Source of the DNA: Scolanthus callimorphus
Taxonomy: Eukaryota; Cnidaria; Anthozoa; Actiniaria; Edwardsiidae
NCBI GenBank assembly: GCA_033964015.1
Contig: CM066921.1
Location: forward strand, 23,293,355 to 23,357,354
Direction: 5' to 3'
Length of the DNA stretch: 64,000 nucleotides
Shown here: positions 10,542-21,094 of the stretch, one piece after another
How positions within the stretch are numbered: position 1 is the first letter of the stretch
How the letters are laid out: each line of letters opens with the position of its first letter
Made by a program: the position numbers and the translations under genes
The notes under the pieces: model-generated
Database searches by the model: none
The model's input: only the letters and a program-made list of their open reading frames with translations
What the model was told of the DNA's origin: nothing

Positions 10542-11922
10542 CAAGAAGTAGATAATTACGCAGTGCCATCGATATTATTAGTATTTTTACAAGAGTCCCT
10601 AAGTTTCACTCGTTAACAGACAGACCATGCCGGAGTCAAGCGTGGAGATTCATATAGATTTAGCCACTGCTTAAAAGCTTAGCTCCCAAAAACCTTTGAT
10701 AGACCATCAAGGAAAATGTATTGCCAAATTTTAAGCCGGAAAAAAAAAAATTTCCAAGAATGGACGGAATATGTAATTAAATATTTGACCGATGATCGAT
10801 CAAATGTACTGGATTCCCGCTTCGTTTAGTTAGTAGATTGCGAAACAATCATGCTAATAACGTAAAAATTGAAAAAAGTCGCGACCTGCCGGATGAACGC
10901 ACTTTGCATTTCGAGTGAGTCATAAAGTTGTAGCGATTGATCGGAAAAATCAAGCTGTTGTTACTGCCATTCTTGAACACCAAGTAAACTTCCCTTCATC
11001 CAGGTACTCGATCCAAAGTAGGGTGGAGGTGTTGAACTTGAACTCGCACAATGTAACGTTGTTTATGACACAGAAAGCATGAAATATCCAAAAATGAATG
11101 TCCTTGCCCTGACATTAAAGTAGAGACTTTGAAAAATCGACACCTAACCCTGTTTTTGACCACAGACCCGGAAATCCGGACAATGTATACCCTGTTTATA
11201 ACTAGAAGCTCAAAACCCTACCCTGTTCAACGGATCATCCCCTTATAGTCAATATATATATATATTATTGGACATGTTAGCGTACAATATCACTGGATAT
11301 GTTTTTCAGTCTGTAGTATTTGGTGGAGCCCGTTAGGGGCGAGGGTTTTCAAGACAGCAGCGTTGAGAATTTCTTTCAAACAAAGAGAAAGAGCTCCACT
11401 TTTTGCTGGATTTGACTCAAATTCGGAAATGACGGCTTCAGAAAGCTGGAAAGGACATAATAATCTCAACTACATATCCATTTTAGGACTGAGGATCGTA
11501 AATAGAACATCAAATGGCGAAAATTTGCGTATTTTTAAGCACAAGCTTACGGAGTTCCAGAGAGCAAAGCTACTCGACCTCAAACCTGCCAACAGTTCGA
11601 TTATTATCCCATTCAATAACAATCACAGGTGACTTTAGTGTACAGACCGGCTAATCTAGAACTGCAAAGACGGAAAGTTTCTGTGGATAGGAACTCCTGG
11701 CAACGCTAATAAAAGTCAGATGAGATGAGCTAGAGCTTACAGAGCTTATAGAAAACTCATTATGGGGCCAGATAGAACAAGTGAGACGCTAAGAACTTGT
11801 TTTGTTTTCAAGCCTGTCTTGCTCTATTTTGTTTATCGCTTTTCGCGAGTCGCCGGGTCGTAGGGTAAACGTGGTAACTTCGTTGCTTTCACAAAGTAAA
11901 ATGTTGTTTATCCTTTATCCAG
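10542..11922. other. Intergenic stretch after the sulfotransferase gene
   Basis: It contains the presumptive 3' UTR, then a short copy of the TATAGATTTAGCCACTG repeat near 10655 (also at 45969) and a TA microsatellite near 11255-11267. An 89-codon ORF at 11363-11632 resembles nothing I know and lacks supporting signals. I do not call a gene here. Confidence 0.5.
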
Positions 11923-13523
11923 GATATTGAAAACTCCGAGCTTAATTCCGATAAAGGCTTTGACAATGTCACTGATTTTGCTGAATGCTACAACAGCACA
12001 CTTTTATCTCTGATCGATTCTCACGCGCCAGTCAAGAAAAGGACGGTAACTTTAAGGCCCAAGGCGCCTTGGTATACTGATGAAATTTCTGACGCGAAAA
12101 GGAAAAGAAGAAAACTGGAACGCTTATGGCGTAGAACCAGGTTAACCATTCTCAGAGGGATGTATGTCACCCAATGCGCTCTTGTAAATCAACTTTTGTA
12201 TAATTCTAGAATGGAATTCTATGAGGTAATTGAAACTAGCGGCTCCAATCAAAGGGTGTTATTTTCGACATTTACAAAATTACTTCATCAGAAAGCGGAG
12301 TGGAAACTACCAACTCATGACAACGCCCTTGACCTGGCAAATTCGTTTGCTGATTTCTTTGAGGAAAAAGTGCAGAACATTAGGAACAACCTAGCCCCTG
12401 TCAGTAACCCCACATTTCTTGACGCTCGTCGCCAATGCCCCTCTGAGCTAAATGAGCTTGCCCCAACTGACCCTAGTGAAGTATCATCCCTTATGCGAGC
12501 TAAAACTGGGAAATCCTGCATTTTAGATCCTATCCCTGGTGCTTTACTGAAGGACTTCTATGATGTTCTCCTACCTATAATTACTAAAATTGTTAATCTT
12601 TCTCTCTGTACTACGATGGTGCCCACAAGCTACAAAGAGGCCGCCCTTTCTTCTGGCCTCAAGAAAGATAACCTTGACACGTACTTTTTCTGAACTTCCG
12701 ACCAATTTCTAACCTCCAATTTGTGTCTAAGGCAATGGGAAGGGTGGTCGCCGTGCGACTAAACAACCACTTTGTAAAGGGCGACATGAAGGAGCTCTTT
12801 CAATCGGCTTACCAGTAAGGCCACAGTACTGAGACTGCACTCACCCGTGTACACAATGACATTCTGTGTGCTATTGATGACGGTGGGTGTGCGCTTCTCG
12901 TAATGTTAGACCTTTCAGCCGCCTTCGATACAGTAGATCATGATATCCTTCTAAATAGACTCGAGCACTACTTCTGTATACAAGGTAAAGCTCTCGCCTG
13001 GTTTCAGTCGTATCTCTCTTAAAGAAGGCAGTTTGTCTATATTGAGAACGCTAGGTCATCTACTCGTAAGCTCTCCTGCGGCGTGCCACAAGGATCTGTG
13101 CTCGGCCAAATCCTCTATACAATGTATACTGCCCCTCTCGGCGATGTTATCAGGAAGCATGGGCTGTCTTACCATTTCTACGCTGACGATACCCAAATCT
13201 ATATGTCGTTTCGTCCTTCTGCACAAGGGGAATCAGATTCCACTAAATCGCGTATGGAACTGTGCGTCAGAGATATTGAGGAGTGGAAGACTGCGAATAA
13301 ATTAAGGCTTAATAATTCCTTTTAGGCGTGTTTTTAATTGATTTTAACTGATATCTCCTTTTTATTACAACTTTTACTGTTTTTAACACATTGTAAGGGT
13401 TTTTACCTTTTTTATTGTGTTTTTAGTGTATTTTCTTATCTTTTCTTTTTGAATGATACTGTAAAGCGCTATTGAATTTTTAGTAGAAATGGCGCTATAT
13501 TAAATGTAAATTATTATTATTAT
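11923..13523 (+). pseudogene. CR1/L2-like LINE, decayed copy
   Basis: The frame opens near 11923 and reads through the linker after the endonuclease (TLRPKAPWYTDEISDAKRKR), then the start of the RT domain (KTGKSCILDPIPGALLKDF). It breaks near 12690 and continues in another frame as [52 protein letters not shown] and YHFYADDTQIYM. The catalytic YADD is present. There are in-frame stops at QGHSTE-like and S-RRQF-like positions. The coding part ends abruptly after KLRLNNSF at 13325, so the C-terminus is deleted. The AT-rich 3' end terminates in ATTATTATTATT near 13523, typical of this LINE type. The same family recurs at 45160-49362. Confidence 0.8.
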
Positions 13524-14020
13524 CCGATTAATCTTCTGATGAAGTTATTTCATTGTCCAGTTTAAAATGTAGTATAGAAATCTGGAATTTGTTTGTCATA
13601 GCTTCATTTTTTTATTTTGTTCATCGTTGCATATTCATTTATGTTGTTCGTTGAGCATCAAATCCGTGCGTGGAAACCAGTTTAGAGGAGAACAAAATAT
13701 CGCAGGATAATTGTACTCGCCGTAGTCTTCCTCCTGTGATATTTGTACTCGTTTCAGAGTAGTTAGATAATAAACCGATATCTCAAGAGCTTGAAACAAG
13801 AATCCGATGAAATTTGGTATGAAGGCTCCTATTGGGGTGCAGTAACTGGTCTGAAAAGCATTGTTTCATAGAGTCCACAGGTTCAACGTTGTGAACATGT
13901 GATGTGAACACCAAGAATGTCCTATTTTCTCTATTCAATTACGTATTGCTCAGCTCACCCGCCGGCTCGGGACTCGAACACGCGACGTTATCATCAGTCT
14001 CCGCCCCTAAACTTTGAAAC
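13524..14020. other. No gene recognised
   Basis: This is AT-rich DNA with no long open frame, splice-bounded exon or inverted repeat that I can support. Confidence 0.4.
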
Positions 14021-14290
14021 GTCTAGCCCCTGGATGTGAGAATTAGCCCACATTTATCCCTTAAGTGCAGACTGAGGACATACCTTTTCTCAAAATGTTA
14101 TTTTTTGTTATTTTCTGGTCTTATGATAATTATTAATTTCTTTTTAACCGTTTTGATTCTTTTTAAATTGTTTTATTACTGTAAAATGTAATTTGTACAT
14201 ATTTTTACTTGTAAAGCACCGATACTAGGATACTTTGTGAGGTGCTCCAAAAACGTTATTAGTGTCGCTGACCAATAAAAAACAACTTTA
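14021..14290 (+). mobile_element. LINE 3'-end fragment
   Basis: A short coding remnant, LSAD-RTY-like (SLKCRLRTYLF in one frame), is followed by a T-rich 3' tail ending GACCAATAAAAAACAAC. The layout matches the extreme C-terminus and 3' UTR of CR1/L2-type elements, where a K-T-Y-L-F motif precedes the tail. Identification rests on this layout only. Confidence 0.4.
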
Positions 14291-14424
14291 CCTTAATCAA
14301 GAGCATGATGAGACTTCTACTTCCTTGTATAAATAAGGATCTGTTTTAACATTCGAACCTCTTTTCCTGCTGGACGTTGATGGGCGAGGATGAAAACTCT
14401 CGTAGATAAACACCTCGAGCTCAC

Positions 14425-15054
14425 GTTGCAGGATTCGAAGTTGGAGGTGAATGCATGGAAAGGATGTGTGTCTGCTTCACAGCTAATTTAGCAGAAAAGT
14501 TATTATGGCGTCACCTTAAGCTATAAACAGAAAAAAGTCTACCCTTCGAGAAGTGATACTGGTCTGTCTTTTCATCGCCATAAAAGTTAGACGACAGCGA
14601 CTTTGAAAGGAACAGAGTGTTTATGGACATAATATCTCCGCCTGTGCAAGGGTCTGACATTATTGAAGAAGACCTCAAGGTACTAGAGTCGGTGAACTGG
14701 AGGCCATTGAAGGAGTGGAAATGGCTGGACTTCAACAGTTCAATCGACTATTGATAATAGTGAAATGCTGAGAGGCAGGATAGCTAACTCCCTGCTTTGT
14801 CGGGCAGCGCGAAGGTACTTAAGCCGACGTTCATAGTTGCAATTCCATTGCCCCACTAACAACCTTTGCATATTAGAACGAGTTCGTATAGCGCATATTT
14901 TCATGGTCACCAATGAGCTGATTAGGGTGTAGCAACTTGATATTATAACTGGATTCGAGAAAAAAAGGCATCAGAAGTTGTTTTGAAGAATGAGAATGCG
15001 TTGCAGGATTTGAAGTTTGCAGGTGAATTTATTGAAAGGATGTGTGTCTGTAGC
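14425..15054 (+). repeat. About 50-bp direct repeat pair spaced 576 bp
   Basis: GTTGCAGGATTCGAAGTTGG (14425) through AAGGATGTGTGTCTG (14474) recurs as GTTGCAGGATTTGAAGTTTG through AAGGATGTGTGTCTG (15000-15050). The intervening 500 bp show no gene that I recognise; the 74-codon minus ORF at 14511-14735 has no supporting feature. Confidence 0.45.
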
Positions 15055-15290
15055 TTCCCCCAAAGTACAGCTTTTTTTTGTTTTTGCTTGTCAGGTTAGA
15101 TTTTTAGGCAAACATGGTAAGAAATTCCGTTTGAGACCTAACGTGAAATAAATACATTTTGCGAGTCGTGGTTGCTTTCATTTGAAATTGCGCATGGCGC
15201 GAAAATTGAAAATCAAAGAGTTAAGGATTTTTCAAGCCCCCGCGGAAAAGTAGTTGAAGACAACTGAAACGATATTTCTCTCAATTCAAT

Positions 15291-15296
15291 TTTATT
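15291..15296 (-). promoter_or_regulatory. Polyadenylation signal AATAAA
   Basis: TTTATT on the plus strand is AATAAA on the minus strand, correctly placed after the stop codon at 15358. Confidence 0.5.
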
Positions 15297-15357
15297 TAGA
15301 TTACCTGCATAGAAATCACAACGCTTTTCACGCTAAGAACAACTCAGCAGTAGAAAA

Positions 15358-15733
15358 TTACACTGTAATTATAGCATCCGCTATAACATAGTCGAATGAC
15401 ATGCTCTTTTTCAAATACATCACAATTTTTTTGGTCGTGACATAATCGTCAACTTTCTGCAGAAGTGCATTTACATTGTCCATGGTTTGCATGGCCTTTT
15501 TACACAGTTCCGTTTGCGCGGTATGGGCACCCTTTGCTGCATCAGACAGCCGTTTTTTGGACGGCGACTCAACATCCTCTTCGTCTTCGCTTACGGACGA
15601 GTCCACGAAATGCCTTTTCACCTTCGCCCTCAGGGCTTCGGCCTTTCTATTCTCAGGTGGCAATTTGCGGCAGCATCAACCAAGTCCCTTTCCTTCTCGC
15701 CTATCCCAGCACTTCTGCTTCGTTTGGAAGGAA
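15358..15733 (-). CDS. Unknown charged protein, terminal exon
   Basis: On the minus strand a frame starts after an acceptor (TTTTGAAG at 15734-15741) and reads PSKRSRSAGIGEKERDLVDA. It shifts by one base near 15665 and continues LPPENRKAEALRAKVKRHF, an acidic run (SVSEDEEDVESPSKKR), then a helical tail (TMDNVNALLQKVDDYVTTKK), and stops at 15358. AATAAA on the same strand lies at 15291-15296, about 62 bp past the stop, which supports a real 3' end. Composition suggests a nuclear protein with a short C-terminal coiled coil. I do not recognise the family. The single frameshift may be a sequence error. Confidence 0.45.
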
Positions 15734-15972
15734 CTTCAAAATAAAAGAACCGCAAAAATTAAGTCTCGAAAAGAAAAATGCACAGTCGAATTTTGAATTG
15801 TTGCACACTAACCTGCTGTATTAGCTTTCATGAAAACTCATAATAACGGTCTATAACCAATGTACGACTGTATGCCCTGTTCCGACCTGGACCGATATTA
15901 AACCCTTGTGTTTTGTCAGAACGCAATTCCTCTGTATCTAAGACTTTACACCAACTTTTCATCTGCAAACAC

Positions 15973-17370
15973 TTACAATGCCAAACCTGGCTTCCCCTCG
16001 GCGCTGCACTCCAGCAAGCAGACATTTGCTACCGGTCGTACTAGTGTTCCACTCGGCGTCTTCAACTCTACTGCACGAACTCTTCCATCATCCCCTGGCA
16101 TCACTCGAACAACATGTGCCGGGGACCAACGCGATCGTGGAGCGATCGTGGCGCGATCGTGGAGCGTCCTCAGACTTGACTATGACTAGATCACCTTGCT
16201 CGAGGTTTCTTTCTTCTTTGTTCCACTTGTGTCGAACCGTCAACGTAGGTAAGTACTCTCGACGCCACCCCTGCCACATCATGTCCGCTAGTACGTGCGC
16301 TTGGGGCCAGCGTCGACGACTATCAACTTCGCGTAGTTGAAACTCTCCGGGTGAGTGATTAGGAGACGCTCTTCCGATCAGTAAATAATTCGGGGACAAG
16401 GCCTCGAAATCATTCGGGTCATCGCTCACAGGGGTGAGTGCGCGACTGTTCAATACACTTTCTGCCTCAATCAATGCCGTGTGTAGTACAAAATCATCAT
16501 AAAAGACGCGCCCTCCGAGGACCGCCTTGAAAGTTCTTTTCACTTGCTTAACCATAGACTCAAACACACCTCCAATGTTGGTTAAAATGCCATTCGATGC
16601 CTTTCGCTGCCAATCCATCTGCGTGGACGACTATCAACTTCGCGTAGTTGAAACTCTCCGGGTGAGTGATTAGGAGACGCTCTTCCGATCAGTAAATAAT
16701 TCGGGGACAAGGCCTCGAAATCATTCGGGTCATCGCTCACAGGGGTGAGTGCGCGACTGTTCAATACACTTTCTGCCTCAATCAATGCCGTGTGTAGTAC
16801 AAAATCATCATAAAGGACGCGCCCTCCGAGGACCGCCTTGAAAGTTCTTCTCACTTGCTTAACCATAGACTCAAACACACCTCCAATGTTGGTTAAAATG
16901 CCATTCGATGCCTTTCGCTGCCAATTCATCTACTATCTTCATCTGATCCAATGCCGCCAGCGCTTCAGCAAATTCACGCTCAGCGCCAACAAAGGTGCTA
17001 CCGTTATCGGAGAACATCTTCTTGGGATCACCTCGTCTCGCACGGAAACGCCTCAGCGCCATGATGAACATATCAGTACTGACATTACCAGCCACTTCAA
17101 CATGTAAGCCTCTGATTGCATACACGCGAACAAGCAACCATACCGTTTCTCCGTCACTCTGCCCCTCTTGACGCTGATCGGCCCGGAGTAGTCGACGCCT
17201 GTATGGAAGAACGCAGGCTCACACATGACCATCCTGGAAGTCGGGAGCGATGCCATCAATGGTACCGTCGGATTCACTCTACGGCTCTTGCACAGTAGGC
17301 AGTCATTGATTACCTTCCTGATCAATCTCCTGCCACGGAGGATCCAGTAGCGCTGGCGTACAATTGCCAA
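15973..17370 (-). pseudogene. BEL/Pao integrase, broken by a tandem duplication
   Basis: The zinc-binding domain ends RKVINDCLLCKSRRVNP. The DDE core shows FHTGVDYSGPI (first Asp), MFSDNGSTFVGA (second Asp), and, after the duplication, TALIEAESVLNSRAL (Glu). The C-terminal domain has RREYLPTLTVRHKWNKEERN and then LVIVKSEDAPR. The 311-bp duplication (16315-16625 and 16626 to about 16930) repeats the Glu region out of frame. A short triplication of GATCGTGGAGC near 16130-16165 shifts the C-terminus again. The final frame ends PGLAL at 15973. Confidence 0.75.
16315..16936 (-). repeat. 311-bp tandem duplication inside integrase
   Basis: Copy 1 starts at 16315 (GACGACTATCAACTTCGCG) and copy 2 at 16626 with the same sequence. 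They differ at a handful of bases (for example AAAGACG/AAGGACG and TTTTCAC/TTCTCAC). The period of 311 is not a multiple of three, so it destroys the frame. Confidence 0.9.
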
Positions 17371-17470
17371 TGTGTGCTCTCTTCCAACATGAGCGTTGCG
17401 CTTGTGTATGCTATGAATAAGTAGGCCACTAAATGGGTGATTTGACGGGAGGATTATTTAATATCTTGCC

Positions 17471-18010
17471 TCAAATGGTATCGGTGCTTTCTCCAGGTCT
17501 GCTGCCTACTCGGATGAGTCCATCTACCATGATTGGCCGCAGCTGTAAGAGACGACTCTTGCGAGAAATCGAACTGCCACTTTCGAGTGCACTGTGGTCT
17601 TCAGAAAATGATTCCTTCTGGACCACGAGGCATAGTGCTGACAACGCATTCTCCAAGTGATCGGCCTCGCAGTCAATAAAACGGGGTGGAGGATGCTTTG
17701 TAACTTTACAAGTCAACAGTTGCTTGTACCTCAGGCTCCATCCTAACACACGCTGCAACTTCTCTAACGTGGAGAATCTTCCCCAGTCAATGCAAATTGA
17801 TTGCTTGGCGACTGTAACTGACATCACCGAGGCCTTGAACCCCATCTCATTGCCATCTACAACAACGGGTTCTGCGGAAGGCCAATCATCAGGGCGAGAT
17901 GATAGGAATGGCGGGCCAGCAAACCACCGACACCCGGGCGTCAGCTCCTCCATAGCTAACCCTCTGATACAGTCATCAGCAACGCTTTGCCTAGTATGTG
18001 GTGCCACTCT
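17471..18010 (-). pseudogene. BEL/Pao post-RNase H linker
   Basis: The segment CRWFAGPPFLSSRPDDWPSAEP, read here in shorter pieces (CRWFAGPPFL, DDWPSAEP), and IDWGRFSTLEKLQRVLGW match the conserved linker between RNase H and integrase in Pao elements. It ends with LRPIMVDGLIRVG, the usual entry to the integrase zinc-binding domain. Confidence 0.7.
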
Positions 18011-18190
18011 TCCCTTCCCTTGGCTTGATCCCATAGCAATCTATCTCCCAGAACTTTTCAACCTTCTCACCGAAAGATATGTTTTCCTCGGTAAGTGTCA
18101 AGTTAGAAAAGATGATATCTCGGTGCCCCTTTCCTAATTACCGAATAATGTCCAACCAAGTGGAGTCTTAACAGCAACCGGTTCATCTGG
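18010..18190 (-). pseudogene. BEL/Pao reverse-transcriptase stub at a deletion junction
   Basis: VAVKTPLGWTLFGN and KVEKFWEIDCYG mark the very start of a Pao reverse transcriptase. After that, sequence jumps within a few codons to SVADDCIRGLAMEELTPGCRW, which normally lies well past RNase H. The RT active site (YxDD) and RNase H are therefore absent, a deletion of more than 1 kb. Confidence 0.7.
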
Positions 18191-18198
18191 ACGTTCCA

Positions 18199-18661
18199 AT
18201 GGTACCTCGAGGTGACAAAGTAAGTGCGCCATGTCAACACCAATCAGGATTGTTACCTCTTCCTCACCGAGGTCAGGCAGTTTCACATCCTCCAGATGAC
18301 TCCCAGCATTCCGCTACGTCTGTCCGAGCTACGTCGTACTTAGGGATCTTAAGCTCGTCACCACCCAAGATCATCCAGAGCCAACGTCCACTGGCTCTGG
18401 ATGATCATCGGATGTCAGCTTGAATGTTACTCGCTTCATGCTATGAGACGATGTGTCCGATTCCATCGTGTTGACTTGGACGTGGTGCATGTCACCTTGA
18501 AGCTGGTCGGCCATGTCTTTCCGAATCAAAGTGGAGGCACTCCCAGGATCGAGCACGGCAAGGGTCTTGATCATATCACCGTCACTTTGTATGAACTTTG
18601 GTAGCACTTGTACTGATACACATCCCGGCCGTTGAATGTTGGTCTGGTTTGAGTTTATCAC
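18199..18661 (-). pseudogene. BEL/Pao aspartic protease region
   Basis: The minus-strand frame reads LAVLDPGSASTLIRKDMADQ, the Pao-type protease active-site segment in which Asp is followed by x-G-S. A GPE/DDHP-type spacer and frame breaks follow around 18371, where a short inverted duplication of TCTGGATGATCATC-like sequence is visible. The enzyme would cleave the Gag-Pol precursor. It is not expected to be functional here. Confidence 0.65.
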
Positions 18662-18709
18662 GTGGGCAGTCTCTCTTTGTGGTGGAGATCCGCTACCTTC
18701 ACCTCCGCC

Positions 18710-19298
18710 CTACCTGTCACCGTCGCTTTTATGTGCACTATCCCAGTGAAGCACTGTGTGATGCCTTCGTGCACAACCGTCCTTTCGACAACGCCCATTA
18801 CTCGGGCATTCATTGGCAAAGTGTCCTTCCCGCAGGCAGTTGCGGCACAACCGATGATCGAACACAATGTTCTTACTCTCGCCAAACTGCTTACACTTGA
18901 AGTCGGTGTTTGGATTTGCATACAAGACAAGCCTCACCATGTGATGATTCGTTGGCCGGGGAGGGAGATGGCACTCTATCTTCCTTCTCTGGCATCGCTT
19001 GGTCCTTGTCTGTAGTCACACCTACGCTGTGGGGGTGGATCACAGGAGTAGTGACTGGTGGCCGCTGTCTTGGTTAGCGGTGTCTGTATGACTTAGTCTG
19101 GTCTCGAATGTAGTCTTCGAAAGGGTTGGACAGTGCCTCGACTCTGTGTCGCAGCCAGTCTTCAAAGCGTGTCAGGATGACGTCATTATAGCGTCCTCTA
19201 AGATTCTCATACCACCTGGTTCTCAATCCGTCAAGGAGTTTTGATTGCGCCTTGCAAACATACTCTGGTGACCAATCTTGGTACACCGCTGCACGCAT
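18710..19298 (-). pseudogene. BEL/Pao gag fragment with CCHC knuckle
   Basis: The gag part (19298-19074) reads SPEYVCKAQSKLLDGLRTRW. After a frame break the nucleocapsid part (18940-18710) shows CRNCLREGHFANEC, a CCHC zinc knuckle, followed by a second Cys/His cluster (CRKDGCARRHHTVLH). This two-knuckle pattern directly precedes the protease in Pao-type elements. The protein would bind and package element RNA. Gag is not continuous in this copy. Confidence 0.75.
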
Positions 19299-19326
19299 CC
19301 TTTAACCTTGTAGTAAAAGTCTCTTA

Positions 19327-19582
19327 CTGTGCGACTACGTCAACCGGGCGATCCCGTAAAAGGTTTGCCATTTAGAGATTCAGACCATTTTAAGGAAATT
19401 TAATACCTAGAACACGTCTGATGATGAGTAATTAAGTGTTTTGAAGTTATTTCTGTTCATAATTTTCACAAGGCGAATATTTCGATGTCTGAGATCTCAA
19501 GAAAGTCAAAATCCTTTGTTCTGTCCTCGCTTACTGATTGGCTAACTTCTTACGAAATAGCGCGGTTGACGTAGTCGCACAG
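19327..19582. mobile_element. 256-bp MITE with TA target site
   Basis: The inverted ends CTGTGCGACTACGTCAACC and the complementary GGTTGACGTAGTCGCACAG are perfect for 19 bp, with similarity continuing to about 45 bp. TA flanks both sides (19325-19326, 19583-19584), as expected of a Tc1/mariner-type MITE. It lies immediately upstream of the BEL/Pao gag start. Confidence 0.75.
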
Positions 19583-19966
19583 TAAGGCTTGACGGTCACC
19601 CTGTAGTACATCATTACCTTGAACCATGTTGCTTATCTGTGCAGCTGTAACGCGCTTTTTTTAATTCTGTAACCTAATAAAGCGATCTTAGTATTACACT
19701 CTTGCCATATTTTTAGTGTGGTAAAAGATTATTTTTGTGAAATAAATAGCGATTATCGAGTTTTGATGGCGATTTTCCTTCGCGCGGTTTACGGAGAAAT
19801 ACAAAAAAATCACCTCTGATAAAACGTATTCCTGACCTAAGAAATGTAGAAACAAAAGTGGCATTGAATTCAGCAGTTTAAGATGATCTAAAAATCGTTG
19901 TCTGATGTTTATTAACTATTTTTTTAAACCATAATAACGACCTCCCTGTTCAATGTTTACCTTCAG
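19583..19966. other. Spacer before the RAG1-like exon
   Basis: AT-rich, no ORF. It ends in a good acceptor (TTACCTTCAG) exactly before the ATG at 19967, so an upstream non-coding or short coding exon is likely but not located. Confidence 0.4.
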
Positions 19967-20824
19967 ATGGCAACATTTCATGCTACGCAACTTGCGAAGT
20001 CTTGTCGTGTTTGTGGGGCTACAATGGCACCAAAGGCTTACAAATATCAATGTGAAGAGCCTCGTGTTTCGAAACTTATCTCATCCACGTTCGGAGTCAA
20101 CACTACACACGACAAAAGTGGAATTCATCCAGATTATTTGTGTAACAACTGCTACGCAAAGTGTTTAAAGGCAAACGAATCAAAAAGTTACCACTGCTCT
20201 ACACAGGTGGTCGAGTGGCATCAACATGAAGAAATATGCACAACCTGCAAAATGTTTTTGGAAAGGGGAGAAGGGGGGAAAAAGAGAAAGAAGGCGCTGG
20301 GTCGTGGAAGACCAGCAAAACAGCTTAAAGATACAGTTCTGAGCACGTCAAAGATTACCATCCCCGCTGGTCCCCCCAGTGATAAATGTAATGCCCAGCA
20401 TGGATAGATTTCTAGTCTTAAGTGACGAAGTTATATGTCCAATTTGCAAGGAAGTATTTTACGCTCCCATAATGGGAAAATGTGGGCACACTTTCTGCGC
20501 TGAATGTCTGAAGGCGTGGCTGGAGACAACGGGTGAGGGAGAAGGTTGCCCGGTTTGCAAAGCCCCAATATTAACAGCGGAAATAAGGAGGGTACCCTGC
20601 CTTTTACTCAATCTTCGCAGGTATTGTGTTCGTCTTGTAAGGTTGCCATTGACTTAGAACGACTGGTGGCACACGAATCTTCTTGTACAATGTATGCAAA
20701 CCTTCTAACAAAAGCGCCGACCGATCCTTTGTCACCATTAGAGGAGAAGATGGCGACAAGTTTGATGAAACGGAAATTTCTAACGTCTGGCTCTAATCAT
20801 GTTCATCTCCACACAGCTGGTAGC
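19967..20824 (+). CDS. RAG1 N-terminal-like zinc-finger/RING protein
   Basis: The ATG at 19967 follows an acceptor; the exon ends at a GTAAGT donor (20825). Residues show SCRVCGATM, then SGIHPDYLCNNCY, then VVEWHQHEEICTTCK, the same spacing and key residues (I-H-P...C-x2-C and E-W-H-x-H...C-x2-C) as the non-core zinc-binding region of vertebrate RAG1. A basic stretch follows (KKRKKALGRGRPAK), then a RING finger (CPICKEVFYAPIMGKCGHTF, CPVCKAPI) and a further C-x2-C...H-x4-C finger (VLCSSC, VAHESSC), again as in RAG1. Frames shift near 20376-20407 and near 20625, so the gene is either broken or the sequence has two single-base errors. No RAG1 core or other catalytic domain is visible downstream. 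Similar core-less proteins are known from N-RAG-TP transposons. Confidence 0.75.
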
Positions 20825-21094
20825 GTAAGTATCAAAAGAAATGGTTTAACTTAACAATCGAAAACACGAAATATACCAAAAATAGCAGTGGCGGATCCAG
20901 GGGGACGCACCCCACCCCCATTGGTATTTAACAATCGATATTCCAGAAAGAATACTGGGCCTCGAACGTACCATGAGGTTGTCTATTTTTCAGTGATTCT
21001 GATTTCTATTACATCGTCTCTGAGGAAAAGCCTTTTCGCACTATCTCGCAGCTTGGTTTCGTCATTTCCTTGGATTCGTCATTTCCTCTTCGCC
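20825..21094. other. Gap between the convergent RAG1-like and family H genes
   Basis: It holds the start of the RAG1-like intron, and a GGCGGATCCAGGGGGACGC motif at 20890 also seen, in weaker form, near 51548, which suggests the end of a dispersed repeat. The family H C-terminus may continue in here on the minus strand in decayed form. Confidence 0.35.

Larger units (their letters stand above)
15973..19298 (-). mobile_element. BEL/Pao retrotransposon, internally deleted
   Basis: Read on the minus strand the order is gag (19298-19074), zinc knuckles (18940-18710), aspartic protease (18661-18371), a stub of reverse transcriptase (about 18190-18010), the post-RNase H linker (18034-17471), integrase zinc-binding and catalytic core (17370-16871) and integrase C-terminus (16618-15973). 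This gene order and the linker sequence are diagnostic of BEL/Pao. The reverse transcriptase and RNase H are missing. Several frameshifts and a 311-bp tandem duplication also break it. No LTR pair is evident. The 5' side ends next to the MITE at 19327. Confidence 0.85.

Noticed and set aside
15465..15824. Plus-strand ORFs of 85-119 codons
   Set aside because: They are antisense to the better supported minus-strand exon with acceptor, acidic domain and poly(A) signal.
17724..18137. 137-codon plus-strand ORF
   Set aside because: It is the antisense of the BEL/Pao linker and RT stub, which have recognisable homology.
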